Assembly: GCA_902491795.1 (NCBI GenBank)
Contig: CABUIX010000002.1
Location: forward strand, 3,003-67,002
DNA from: an uncultured Bacteroidales bacterium
GTDB lineage: Bacteria > Bacteroidota > Bacteroidia > Bacteroidales > UBA932
DNA: 64,000 bases
Reading direction: 5' to 3'
A program made the position numbers and the translations under genes. Each line of letters begins with the position of its first letter. Position 1 is the first letter of the stretch. The notes under the pieces are model-generated. The model was not told the origin of the DNA, searched no databases, and saw only the letters and a program-made list of their open reading frames with translations. Below, in pieces: positions 44,127 to 52,645 of the stretch.

Positions 44127-44399
44127 TTATTCTTTTATCGTTTCCAACAATTTGTCGGCTTCGCCGGAATCGAGCCCAACTGACCCCACGGTCAGGGCAT
44201 AATCCTCAACATCCCGGTCAAAGGCCGCCAGAACAGCCCTGTGGACAAACTCACAGTCAGACAGGTCCACACATCCTCCTTCCTTGTCAACGGTCACTTC
44301 AAAGACATTGTCATCATCGTTGAAGTCAATGTCCACAACGACACAGCCACGCTCGCGGGCCGCGTCCTCAACAACTTTCTGAAATTTGCTTCTTTCCAT
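44127..44399 (-). CDS. rimP: RimP-like ribosome maturation factor, N-terminal domain only
   Basis: A 90-residue protein where RimP is normally about 150. It matches the N-terminal RimP domain: CVVVDIDFNDDDNVFEVTVDKEGGCVDLSDC, followed by EDYALTVGSVGLD, equivalent to the family DYxLEVxSPGLD-type segment. It stops there after GEADKLLETIKE, and nusA begins 9 bases later, so the SH3-like C-terminal domain is absent. Gene order rimP-nusA-infB supports the identity. The ATG at 44399 is used, since the frame upstream only offers TTG at 44411. Confidence 0.82.
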   Translation of the reverse strand: MERSKFQKVVEDAARERGCVVVDIDFNDDDNVFEVTVDKEGGCVDLSDCEFVHRAVLAAFDRDVEDYALTVGSVGLDSGEADKLLETIKE

Positions 44400-44413
44400 T
44401 CTTACAAACAAAA

Positions 44414-44436
44414 TGGAAGACCTCCCCGGCCTTCCA
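44414..44436 (-). promoter_or_regulatory. Leader hairpin just before the rimP start
   Basis: On the minus strand TGGAAGGCC and GGTCTTCCA pair over 9 bp, including a G-U pair, around GGGGA. The hairpin ends 14 bases before the ATG at 44399. The plus strand version would have an A-C mismatch, so the pairing favours the minus-strand transcript. Confidence 0.5.
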
Positions 44437-44452
44437 TCTCCCTTTCACTTTG

Positions 44453-44460
44453 CAAAGATA
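44453..44460 (-). promoter_or_regulatory. -7 box TATCTTTG for rimP-nusA-infB
   Basis: Exact TAnnTTTG match on the minus strand, giving a leader of about 47 bases that contains the 44436-44414 hairpin. Confidence 0.6.
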
Positions 44461-44473
44461 CGAATAAAATTCT

Positions 44474-44481
44474 TATTTTTG
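44474..44481 (+). promoter_or_regulatory. -7 box TATTTTTG for the 44498 lipoprotein
   Basis: Exact TAnnTTTG match, 16 bases before the ATG at 44498. Confidence 0.55.
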
Positions 44482-44497
44482 CCAAAATTATATTGTT

Positions 44498-44953
44498 ATG
44501 ATCAAAACTGCAATCAAACTGTTGGCCGCATGCGCAGTGTTGCTGGGAATCAATTCATGCAACCTTGACATGTACGGCACATACACATTCCAGCACCAGG
44601 GGAAATACGTTGTCAAGGAAGGCAACGAGGACACCACCGGGAAGGCGTTGAACGAATACTTCACTTCAGTGATTGACTTTGATGAAATGCCGACGTTCAC
44701 AGGCACGCATTACGAAGCAGTGGAATACGGCAACAACCTTTTCATCGAGACTCTCAAGAAACTGGACAGTGACTACATCAACAGCCTGCTCGGGGAAGGA
44801 GAGGAAGTGATGTACATGCTCAACATGTCCGGCCAGAAGAACAACATCACAATCGGCTGGGCAAGATGGCCCAACGAAACCGATGAGGGGGACGGGACTG
44901 AGACCGAAGAGGGCGGCAACACTACAGACACTGCCGCACATTCACTAGAGTAG
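44498..44953 (+). CDS. Uncharacterised lipoprotein
   Basis: A 151-residue protein I do not recognise. A signal peptide ends in GINSC with the lipidated cysteine at 21. The middle (QHQGKYVVKEGNEDT, then YFTSVIDFDEMPTFTGTHYEAVEYG) has no known motif, and the C-terminus is acidic and Thr-rich (ETDEGDGTETEEGGNTTDT). It has its own promoter and is divergent from rimP. Its end overlaps the convergent WbqC gene by 9 bases. Confidence 0.65.
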   Translation: MIKTAIKLLAACAVLLGINSCNLDMYGTYTFQHQGKYVVKEGNEDTTGKALNEYFTSVIDFDEMPTFTGTHYEAVEYGNNLFIETLKKLDSDYINSLLGEGEEVMYMLNMSGQKNNITIGWARWPNETDEGDGTETEEGGNTTDTAAHSLE

Positions 44954-45538
44954 CCAGTCAAGCGATCCTGGACCTTCATTGAACAGGAGATCCATCACCG
45001 ACAAATTCGGCACAAAGCCGAATTTTCCTGAAAACACCTGATAATAAGGCCTTTCCAATCCAAGATCACGAAGGATTGTGTTAGGCCTTTTTGGATGGAT
45101 GTCCACATGTTCCGCCGAATATTCCTCCGTGAGAACGATTTTGGTGCCAAGGCCTATCTTCTGCATGAAATATCTGATGATCTCCATGTCCAGATCCCAC
45201 AACGTGTCAGGACGGCTGTCAAGCACAGAATAGAGGCTGTCCCTGTAATAGTCGAAGAATGGAGAAGAATGATAGGCAGTGTCAATGCAGCGTTTCGTCT
45301 TCTGCGGCCATGGAGTGGAATAGTCCACCAGGACTTCCCTTATGGGAAGATTGAAGCTGCCGTTCACATGCTTGACAGGAAAATTCAGGTTCTCCACCCC
45401 GTCCGCCGCATAAATTCGGCAGCGGTTGCGGTATGACTGTTTCTGATAGTTTTCGCAGGCCTCAATATAAACCGAAGAATACCTTGCGAGCAACGCAAAG
45501 TATTCTATCGGAGGAAAATATGCTATAGTCAGGGTCAA
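44945..45538 (-). CDS. WbqC-like family protein
   Basis: A 197-residue WbqC-family protein. It starts with IAYFPPIEYFALLARYSSVYIEACENYQKQSYRNRC, the family opening in which a Gln-Lys-QSYRNR segment is conserved, and has the late segment DIHPKRP. WbqC proteins occur in O-antigen clusters, and in Bacteroidota near envelope genes, without a settled activity. It is 2 bases after lpxA and so ends the lipid A operon. It lacks a signal peptide. Confidence 0.83.
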   Translation of the reverse strand: MTLTIAYFPPIEYFALLARYSSVYIEACENYQKQSYRNRCRIYAADGVENLNFPVKHVNGSFNLPIREVLVDYSTPWPQKTKRCIDTAYHSSPFFDYYRDSLYSVLDSRPDTLWDLDMEIIRYFMQKIGLGTKIVLTEEYSAEHVDIHPKRPNTILRDLGLERPYYQVFSGKFGFVPNLSVMDLLFNEGPGSLDWLL

Positions 45539-45540
45539 GT

Positions 45541-46353
45541 CTACTCTATGGAGCCCTTTGAAGAAGCGTCACCGGCACGTACAATGCCCCTCTTGGAATT
45601 CTTTATGAACTCCAGGATGGTATCACGTTCTTCAGACTGAGGGAATCCGGCAGCCACTTTTGCGCAGCCGTCAGAAATATTGTAGCCCTGATAGTAAATA
45701 GTGTCGTAGATGTCCTTTATGTTCCGCATGGTCTCGGAGTCAAAACCGCGCCTGCGCAGACCGACAATATTGATTCCTGCATAGCAGATAGGGGTCCTTC
45801 CGCATATTGAATAAGGAGGGATGTCCTTGTTGACAGCGGAGCACCCGCCTACCATCGCATGCTTTCCGATATGCGAGAACTGGTGCACGGCAGTATTTCC
45901 TCCAATGATTGCCCAGTCGTCAACGTCAGTCTCACCGGCAATGCCGACATAGCTTACAAGGATGCAGTGATTGCCGACACGGCAGTCATGGGCGACATGA
46001 ACATAAGACATTATGAGGGTATCGTCGCCTATTCTGGTCACTCCCTTGCCGCTTGCCTGGGTGCCCCTGTTTATCGTGGCACACTCCCTGATGGTCACAT
46101 TGTTGCCGATTTCCACATAGGTCACCTCTCCGTGAAACTTCAAGTCCTGGGGGATTCCTCCGACAACTGCACCGGGAAACACCTGGCAGTTGTTCCCCAT
46201 CGTCACGTATGAAAAAATGTTGGCGTGAGGGTAAATCTTGCAGTTGTCCCCGATTGTCACATTGTCGTCAATGAAGGCGTAAGGCCCCACCTCGACATTT
46301 TCTCCCAATTTAGCATTCGCGCTCACAGTCGCGAGAGGATGAATTTTAGCCAT
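45541..46353 (-). CDS. lpxA: UDP-N-acetylglucosamine acyltransferase LpxA
   Basis: A 270-residue left-handed beta-helix acyltransferase that starts lipid A synthesis. Hexapeptide repeats fill residues 1-190, with the catalytic histidine in YVHVAHDCRVG near 125 (H of AHDC) and GCSAVNKDIPPYSICGRTP near 183. The helical C-terminus (GLRRRGFDSETMRNIKDIYDTIY) is standard. The start is the ATG at 46353, where the beta-helix begins with HPLATV; in-frame codons upstream overlap lpxC. Confidence 0.95.
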   Translation of the reverse strand: MAKIHPLATVSANAKLGENVEVGPYAFIDDNVTIGDNCKIYPHANIFSYVTMGNNCQVFPGAVVGGIPQDLKFHGEVTYVEIGNNVTIRECATINRGTQASGKGVTRIGDDTLIMSYVHVAHDCRVGNHCILVSYVGIAGETDVDDWAIIGGNTAVHQFSHIGKHAMVGGCSAVNKDIPPYSICGRTPICYAGINIVGLRRRGFDSETMRNIKDIYDTIYYQGYNISDGCAKVAAGFPQSEERDTILEFIKNSKRGIVRAGDASSKGSIE

Positions 46354-46357
46354 AAGT

Positions 46358-47254
46358 TTAAAGTTTTGACAAAGCCGCCTTGGCAGCATTACTGTTTATT
46401 TTGTGGCCAGGTTTGTACGCGCTGACATGAGCCCTGGGAAAACCTCCGAGCAGTCTCATGTCTCCTATGAGGTCGAGCAGCTTGTGCCGCCCGCATTCAT
46501 TCGGGAAATGAAGATTTATGTTGCTGAGATAACCGTCTTCCTTGACGGAAAGTCTCGGCTGGCCGAAAATACGGCTCATGTTGTCAAGCTGCTCCCTGGC
46601 GACAGGATGCTCTACGACAACTATTGCATTGTCCACATCCCCTCCCCTGATGAGACCATGGGCTGCGAGGGCCTCAAGCTCATGGAAGAAGCAGAATGTC
46701 CTGCATGGTGCCACTTGTCCGGCATAGTCGGAACCTTCAGACCACTGCGCGGTCTGCACACCGAGGACCTTGGAATTGAAATCCACCGTCACCTCGAAAG
46801 ACATCACGTCGGAGGGCTCGATGCGGACCCATGATCCTGTCAGGTCGTCCTTGAGTTCAATCACCTCGGGGATCTCTATATATTTTCTTTCAGCATTCTG
46901 GGCCGCCAGTCCGTCAGGAGCGATTGTCCTTACATAGGTCTCGGCACTCCCGTCAAGTATGGGAACCTCCTCGTTGTCGAGTTCTATCCTCGCGTTGTCG
47001 ACCCCCAACCCTGTAAGGGCAGAAAGCAAATGTTCAATCGTGACCACCGAATGTTCACCCTCCGAAATGGTCGTGCTCCTGTCAGTTCTTGAGACCTTGG
47101 TGGCTATCGCAGGTATCTCGACACCCGCATCCGTGCGGAAAAAACGGATTCCGTAATTTTCCGGTGCGGGACAAATGGTCATATGGGCATACTTGCCGGT
47201 ATGAAGACCCCGGCCCTCGAAGCTGTACTCTCTCTTTAATGTCTGCTGGTCCAT
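46358..47254 (-). CDS. lpxC: UDP-3-O-acyl-N-acetylglucosamine deacetylase LpxC, not fused to FabZ
   Basis: A 298-residue zinc deacetylase, the committed step of lipid A synthesis. TIEHLLSALTGLGVDNARIE holds the first zinc histidine and the general-base Glu, GRHKLLDLIGDMRLLGG the second histidine and the Asp, and YKPGHKINSNAAKAAL the terminal catalytic histidine. In most Bacteroidota LpxC continues into a FabZ dehydratase domain of about 160 residues. Here the protein stops just after the deacetylase and lpxA starts 4 bases later. The enzyme part is complete. Confidence 0.95.
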   Translation of the reverse strand: MDQQTLKREYSFEGRGLHTGKYAHMTICPAPENYGIRFFRTDAGVEIPAIATKVSRTDRSTTISEGEHSVVTIEHLLSALTGLGVDNARIELDNEEVPILDGSAETYVRTIAPDGLAAQNAERKYIEIPEVIELKDDLTGSWVRIEPSDVMSFEVTVDFNSKVLGVQTAQWSEGSDYAGQVAPCRTFCFFHELEALAAHGLIRGGDVDNAIVVVEHPVAREQLDNMSRIFGQPRLSVKEDGYLSNINLHFPNECGRHKLLDLIGDMRLLGGFPRAHVSAYKPGHKINSNAAKAALSKL

Positions 47255-47281
47255 AATGGGCTGCAAAGATATAAAAAATTT

Positions 47282-48268
47282 TTATTCTTCCCCTGATTGC
47301 TTGAATTTGGCATATGCCTTCAGATAGGTCTTGTGCAAAATTGCGGGGCTGCCGAAATATACTTGTCCGGATTTCTTTATGTTGCCTATCACACCGGCCT
47401 GGGCCGCCAGAGTTGTCTTGTCGGCGACAGTCACATGGCCGGACACTCCTACCTGACCTGCAAGAATACAGTTTCGGCCAATCTTCGAAGACCCGGCAAT
47501 GCCCGTAAGAGCGGCAATGGCCGTATTTTCTCCGACAACCACATTATGCGCTATCTGGCAGAGATTGTCTATCCTGACGCCGTCCGCAATTATAGTGGAT
47601 TCCATTGGAGCCTTGTCCACCGTGGTATTTGAGCCTATCTCAACGTCGTTTCCGATTATGACATTGCCGACGTGCTCGATTTTCTTCCACGTCCCGTCAG
47701 GTTGGGGAGCATTCCCGAAACCGTCGTCGCCTATTATGCATCCTGCATGAAGGATTACCCTGTCCCCTATCACCATACCAGGGAAAATGTGCACTCCAGG
47801 ATAAATGATGCAGTTTGAGCCTATCCTGGTTCCGGCACCTATGGTCACATTGTCGAAAATCTTCGTGTAATCACCGATGCGGCAGTCCTTTCCGATCGTA
47901 ACGAAATCGCCGACATACACCTTTTTGCCAAGCTTTGCGCTCCATGCAATCCTGCAGCGCCCGCGATGACGCTTGTAGGCCCTCTTCTGACTTGCCATGT
48001 ATCCAAGAAGCTCGGCGAGCGCATCGTATGCGTTTGGTACACGGACCATTGTTGGCCCGACAGGCTCCTTGGGGACAAAGTCAGAATTTACCAGCAAGAC
48101 GGAAGCCTTGCTGGTATAGACATAATGCTCATATTTCGGATTTGCGAAAAAACAGAGCTGTCCCGGTTTTCCGTGTTCGATTTTCGCAAATGAGGAGACC
48201 TTGGCCTGAGGGTCGCCTTCAACTGTGCCCTTCAGCACCTCGGCAAGCTGCTTCGCTGTAAATTCCAT
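47282..48268 (-). CDS. lpxD: UDP-3-O-acylglucosamine N-acyltransferase LpxD
   Basis: A 328-residue acyltransferase adding the second acyl chain to lipid A precursors. The N-terminal uridine-binding domain (1-100) contains [22 protein letters not shown]. The hexapeptide beta-helix follows, with [28 protein letters not shown] near 178 and the catalytic histidine in QIAHNVVVG near 236. It is followed by lpxC after 27 bases. Confidence 0.95.
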   Translation of the reverse strand: MEFTAKQLAEVLKGTVEGDPQAKVSSFAKIEHGKPGQLCFFANPKYEHYVYTSKASVLLVNSDFVPKEPVGPTMVRVPNAYDALAELLGYMASQKRAYKRHRGRCRIAWSAKLGKKVYVGDFVTIGKDCRIGDYTKIFDNVTIGAGTRIGSNCIIYPGVHIFPGMVIGDRVILHAGCIIGDDGFGNAPQPDGTWKKIEHVGNVIIGNDVEIGSNTTVDKAPMESTIIADGVRIDNLCQIAHNVVVGENTAIAALTGIAGSSKIGRNCILAGQVGVSGHVTVADKTTLAAQAGVIGNIKKSGQVYFGSPAILHKTYLKAYAKFKQSGEE

Positions 48269-48289
48269 AAATCACAAAAAGTCTGTCTC

Positions 48290-50020
48290 TCAAAATCTCC
48301 AGCCTATTGTAAGTGCAACATTCCAAAGACTTCTATGGTTCAATATCTTGGGAGATGCGGCATTCACGGCATTTCCTGCAGCATCATTGTTATTATAATC
48401 GTAGTATGGCGCAAACAGCGTGTCGGGATAACCTGTCCATACGGCGCCGAGATCAGCAAAGAAAGAACCCGGAGACGAATAGCCGACACCAAATGACACG
48501 TACTTTGTCTTGTCTCCATAATACCTGTAGCTGACAAGCTGCTTTGTCCTCGTCATCATGTAGGAATTATAGTCAGCGAGAAAATCATCCACCGTCACAT
48601 TCTCGCCGAGGTTGTTTGTCCAGTGACGCTCGGGAGTGGTGGACAAACCGAATCCTGCACGTACGGAGAACGCCGGAGACACCCTGTATTCACCGCCAAC
48701 GCGCAAACTGTGCGCAACCCCGGCAAAGTACCGGTTGGCATCGTTCAGGTCAGCAAATATGTCCTGAGGATAAGTGCGCCCGGGGTTGATTTCGTAGAAT
48801 CTCATCACGCTGTAGTCGGTCACCTCGTAATCCACACTCACGAAACCCCTGGTTCCGAAAGTCCATGCGACGCCGAAATTGGCAGAGTATGGAGACTTGA
48901 GGTTATATGAATATTCGCCTTCAGGAGAGCTCTGGGAGTCATCGAACATGCTGTCGGCAAAACTCGTGGAAGCAGAATACTGCCAATGCTCCGTTACGGT
49001 GTACATGGTGGGAGTCTGGATAGCCGCACCCAGTCTAAGCCCCTCAAAAGGTGTCACTATCAAGCCAAACTTGGCATACACTCCGTCAACATCGGCAAGA
49101 TAGCGGTAGCCATATGATGCGGAAAGGAAATTCGTTTCCACCTGGGACCCGTCATCCATGTTGTACACTATAGGAAACTGGTCCGGATTCACGGCTGATT
49201 CGTAGAAGGACTCCGAATATCCGTATCTCGCATAAGGGAAACCGAGATTAACTCCGACAAACACCTTGTCGGAGAAATTCATCGCATAATTGATGACAAT
49301 GTCATTCTTGCTACCCCATTTCTGAGTCAGCGAATTCTGTGACAGCGGCCCCGGGACATAATGCCACTTGCCGCTTCCGTCTATCATTTCAGTGACACCG
49401 ACATAATTGTTGCCGTTGCCGTAAGTGCCGAACATTCCTGCCTGATACGCAGTGATTATGTCCCATGACACCCCGCTGGCATCAAAGGCATTGCTTCCCG
49501 CCAGCAGGCCCTCGTCCAGCCCCGCAGCAGCCGAAGCGAACTCCGCCACCTTGGAAGTCTGGCTGTTCTGGCCGAAGGCGTTTGCATAATAGTTGTACTG
49601 GCTTGTCTGGTTGGATATCAATCCGAAAGTGAAACTTTTCAGACCGCGCGTCCTTCCGGTGGAAGCAACGACCGTAGCCCCGAAATTCGGCAATGTCAGC
49701 CTGGAATCGGAATAGCTGCGCTGCGGACCGTACTGCAATTCCCCGGACGGAGAATATGCCGAACCGACAACGGAAATAGCAACCCCGGGGGTTATGGTAA
49801 TCTGGCTGTAGTTCGCCACGGCGGCACCGGCAGGATTAATTCCTACCGTTCCCAGATCCCCACCTACTGCAGTAACGGCATTCCCCAGGGCCATTGAACG
49901 TGCCGTTCCATAATATTCGTTGCGACTGAAATTGATCGCATCATACATGTTCTGTGCTCCGGCAACAACCGCACAGGCGGTGAACGCTGCCATTGCGCAA
50001 ATTAACCTTGTCGCTTTCAT
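48290..50020 (-). CDS. OmpP1/FadL-like outer-membrane porin
   Basis: A 576-residue outer-membrane beta-barrel. The signal peptide ends near VVAGA-Q. The family N-terminus FSRNEYYGTARSMALGNAVTAVGGDLGTVGINPAGAA follows, matching the plug region of the OmpP1/FadL/TodX family, which carries hydrophobic molecules inward. The rest shows regular amphipathic strands, ending in WNVALTIGWRF with the C-terminal aromatic typical of barrels. It lies between the Trp/Tyr-rich lipoprotein and lpxD in one operon. Confidence 0.82.
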   Translation of the reverse strand: MKATRLICAMAAFTACAVVAGAQNMYDAINFSRNEYYGTARSMALGNAVTAVGGDLGTVGINPAGAAVANYSQITITPGVAISVVGSAYSPSGELQYGPQRSYSDSRLTLPNFGATVVASTGRTRGLKSFTFGLISNQTSQYNYYANAFGQNSQTSKVAEFASAAAGLDEGLLAGSNAFDASGVSWDIITAYQAGMFGTYGNGNNYVGVTEMIDGSGKWHYVPGPLSQNSLTQKWGSKNDIVINYAMNFSDKVFVGVNLGFPYARYGYSESFYESAVNPDQFPIVYNMDDGSQVETNFLSASYGYRYLADVDGVYAKFGLIVTPFEGLRLGAAIQTPTMYTVTEHWQYSASTSFADSMFDDSQSSPEGEYSYNLKSPYSANFGVAWTFGTRGFVSVDYEVTDYSVMRFYEINPGRTYPQDIFADLNDANRYFAGVAHSLRVGGEYRVSPAFSVRAGFGLSTTPERHWTNNLGENVTVDDFLADYNSYMMTRTKQLVSYRYYGDKTKYVSFGVGYSSPGSFFADLGAVWTGYPDTLFAPYYDYNNNDAAGNAVNAASPKILNHRSLWNVALTIGWRF

Positions 50021-50040
50021 CGTTCCATCAATTTAATTTG

Positions 50041-51045
50041 TTACCTGCGGCCGCGGCTGTAGTTTCCGCCGCCGCCGCTGCGCATTGCACCGCCGCCTCC
50101 GCTGCCTCCGCCGTAACTGCGGCTGGGAGAAGAATACGACGATCCCCTCGAATACGAGCTGCCCGGGTTGGTGTAGCTGCGTGTGGACTGGCTGCTGCGG
50201 GAAGGACTGCCGAAAGAATTATTGTAGCTTCCGCTGTTCTCGCTGCCGTAGCTGCGGGAATAGTTGTAATTGCTGTTCGGGCGCCTGTTGGCATTGTTGT
50301 TCACTGTAGAATTCGAAGTGCTTCCGGAAGGCCTCGATGTCCCCGTTATGACAGAGCCGCCACTTCCGGCGGTGCCACTGCCGAGAGCTGACCCACGCCT
50401 GTAATTCGAAGATCCGGCAGAACCGTAATTTCCTCCTGCAGAACTGTACGACCTGGTGTAGTTCAGATTGCTGCCAGTTCCAGGACGTGACACTGAAGAT
50501 CCGCCGCCTTGCGTAAGGAACCTCGGGCCATAGAAATGCCTGCCGTCGGAAGACAGTCCCGGCCTCCTGTAGTCATTCCAGTAATGCGGGTAGTAATTAT
50601 GGTAATGAGGATAATACCATGAATCCCAGTACCAGGGATCCCAATACCATGAGTTCCAGTACCAGGGGTCCCAATATCCGGAATACCATGGATAACCCCA
50701 GCCGTACCATGGGTCGTACCATGATGAATAGTAAGCCCAATGACGCCAAGGCCAAGAGAAAGCCCACGCGCTTCCCCACGCAAACCATGGCGAATTGTAC
50801 CAGCTGTCATTCTCCCTGACGACGACATAGACGGTATCCTTCTGTTTGGCGTCGCGGGCAATATTAGCTGCGGCCATCGCCGCAAAATCATCTTTTGAGT
50901 AAATCTGAACCGCCTCGGCAACAGGCTCCGGCCTGCTGTAGATACCGTCCTGGAACCGCTGTTGCGCGAATTGCGCGGTGGTTCCGCAAGATGACAGCAA
51001 GAAGAGCAGAGGCAGTACGAGTACTATGCACCGGTTCATCTTCAT
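50041..51045 (-). CDS. Lipoprotein with Trp/Tyr repeats and Gly/Ser/Tyr-rich tail
   Basis: A 334-residue lipoprotein of unknown function. The signal peptide ends in LLSSC. A short ordered part follows (QRFQDGIYSRPEP, then KQKDTVYVVVRENDSWYN). Residues about 90-155 are extremely aromatic, with near-identical units WYWDPWYWNS and WYWDPWYWDS, then HNYYPHYWND. The last 170 residues are low-complexity Gly, Ser, Tyr, Asn and Arg ending SGGGGNYSRGRR. It is the first gene of the operon that includes lpxD, lpxC and lpxA. The start is one of the ATGs at 51045 or 51039. Confidence 0.7.
   Translation of the reverse strand: MKMNRCIVLVLPLLFLLSSCGTTAQFAQQRFQDGIYSRPEPVAEAVQIYSKDDFAAMAAANIARDAKQKDTVYVVVRENDSWYNSPWFAWGSAWAFSWPWRHWAYYSSWYDPWYGWGYPWYSGYWDPWYWNSWYWDPWYWDSWYYPHYHNYYPHYWNDYRRPGLSSDGRHFYGPRFLTQGGGSSVSRPGTGSNLNYTRSYSSAGGNYGSAGSSNYRRGSALGSGTAGSGGSVITGTSRPSGSTSNSTVNNNANRRPNSNYNYSRSYGSENSGSYNNSFGSPSRSSQSTRSYTNPGSSYSRGSSYSSPSRSYGGGSGGGGAMRSGGGGNYSRGRR
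50615..50680 (-). repeat. Two to three tandem 30-bp units in the lipoprotein gene
   Basis: The segment CCAGTACCAGGG(A/G)TCCCAATA recurs at 30-base spacing and encodes the 10-residue unit WYWDPWYW(N/D)S. The reading frame is kept, so the repeat is a protein-level expansion. Confidence 0.65.
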
Positions 51046-51060
51046 AATGATAAAAGTTTG

Positions 51061-51068
51061 TATCTTTG
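51061..51068 (+). promoter_or_regulatory. -7 box TATCTTTG upstream of proS
   Basis: Exact TAnnTTTG match, 80 bases before the ATG at 51149, implying a leader of about 75 bases that ends in an A-rich stretch. Confidence 0.5.
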
Positions 51069-51148
51069 CACACAAAGTCCGGGCCAAAGGTCCTGACCAT
51101 ACTATAGATGCAAATTTCTAAAAAAAACGCAGATATTTCAACAAGAAT

Positions 51149-52627
51149 ATGGCAAAAGCGGTAACCAAGCGTTCAGAGAACTATTCTCAGTGGTACAATG
51201 ATCTTGCCCTGAAGGCGGATCTCGCGGAGCAGTCAGCCGTCAGGGGCTGCATGGTAATCAAGCCTTACGGCTATGCAATATGGGAGAAGATGCAGCACAT
51301 CCTTGACGGGATGTTCAAGCAGACAGGCGTACAGAATGCCTATTTTCCCCTGTTTATACCGAAATCATTCTTCAGCCGCGAAGCCGAGCATGTGGCAGGC
51401 TTCGCCAAGGAGTGCGCCGTTGTGACCCATCACCGGCTCATGAATGATCCGGACGGCAACGGAGTGGTGGTCGATCCGTCGGCAAAGCTTGAAGAGGAAC
51501 TGATTGTCCGTCCTACATCAGAGACAATAATCTGGAGCACCTACAAAAACTGGATCACCTCATGGAGGGACCTTCCGATTCTCTGCAACCAGTGGTGCAA
51601 CGTTGTCCGCTGGGAAATGCGCACCAGACTGTTCCTCCGCACCGCGGAATTTCTCTGGCAGGAAGGGCACACTGCCCATGCGACAGCCGAAGAAGCACAG
51701 GCAAGGGCAGAGCAGATGGTAAGGATCTATGCCGATTTTGCACGCAACGTGATGGCTCTGCCGGTGATCATGGGACACAAGAGCCCCAACGAAAGGTTTG
51801 CCGGAGCCCTCGACACCCTGACAATCGAAGCCATGATGCAGGACGGAAAGGCACTCCAGGCCGGGACATCGCATTTCCTTGGACAGAACTTCGCGAAATC
51901 TTTCGACGTGCAGTTCACCAACAAGGAAGGCAAGCAGGAATATGTCTGGGCGACATCATGGGGTGTCAGCACAAGGCTCATGGGTGCGTTGATCATGGCG
52001 CACGGCGACGACAACGGCCTGGTGCTGCCTCCAAGGCTGGCACCGATCCAGATAGTAATGGTGCCCATATACAAGACCGAAGACGAGCGCAATGCCGTGC
52101 TCGCAAAAATGCAGGAAGTCACCAAGGACCTCGACAGGCTCGGAGTAAGCTGGAAAATCGATGACCGTGACACGCTCAGGCCTGGATTCAAGTTTGCCGA
52201 GTGGGAACTCAAGGGAGTTCCGGTGCGTCTCGCCATGGGAGCAAGGGACCTCGAGTCCGGAACCGTTGAGGTCGCCAGACGAGACACCCTGACCAAAGAG
52301 ACCATGCCTCTGGAGCATCTTGCCGACCATATTCCTGCGCTGCTCGACAGCATACAGCAGAACATCTATGACAAGGCCCTCGCATTCAGGGATGCCCACG
52401 TCGAGAAATGCGACAGTTGGGATGAGTTCAAGGAAAAGATCCAGACAGGACGCTTCCTTCTCTGCCACTGGGACGGAACTGTTGAGACTGAACAGGCCAT
52501 CAAGGACGAGACCAAGGCTACAATAAGGTGCATCCCCATCGACAGCTACGTCTGCGAGGAGGAGGGAAAGGACATTTATTCAGGAAAGCCCTCACACCGC
52601 AGAGTCGTTTTCGCAATATCCTACTGA
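51149..52627 (+). CDS. proS: Prolyl-tRNA synthetase, archaeal/eukaryotic type
   Basis: A 492-residue class II synthetase. Motif 2 is in [32 protein letters not shown] near 149-180, and motif 3 near [32 protein letters not shown]. There is no editing insertion between motifs 2 and 3, and the C-terminal zinc-binding-like region ends in Tyr (VVFAISY), both hallmarks of the ProS type 3 found in Bacteroidota. It charges tRNA-Pro with proline. Confidence 0.96.
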   Translation: MAKAVTKRSENYSQWYNDLALKADLAEQSAVRGCMVIKPYGYAIWEKMQHILDGMFKQTGVQNAYFPLFIPKSFFSREAEHVAGFAKECAVVTHHRLMNDPDGNGVVVDPSAKLEEELIVRPTSETIIWSTYKNWITSWRDLPILCNQWCNVVRWEMRTRLFLRTAEFLWQEGHTAHATAEEAQARAEQMVRIYADFARNVMALPVIMGHKSPNERFAGALDTLTIEAMMQDGKALQAGTSHFLGQNFAKSFDVQFTNKEGKQEYVWATSWGVSTRLMGALIMAHGDDNGLVLPPRLAPIQIVMVPIYKTEDERNAVLAKMQEVTKDLDRLGVSWKIDDRDTLRPGFKFAEWELKGVPVRLAMGARDLESGTVEVARRDTLTKETMPLEHLADHIPALLDSIQQNIYDKALAFRDAHVEKCDSWDEFKEKIQTGRFLLCHWDGTVETEQAIKDETKATIRCIPIDSYVCEEEGKDIYSGKPSHRRVVFAISY

Positions 52628-52645
52628 TCACTGATGTACAGTCCG

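Noticed and set aside
50600..50700. Short direct repeats that might be a CRISPR array
   Set aside because: The spacing is a constant 30 bases, the frame is kept and the units are coding, so it is an amino-acid repeat.
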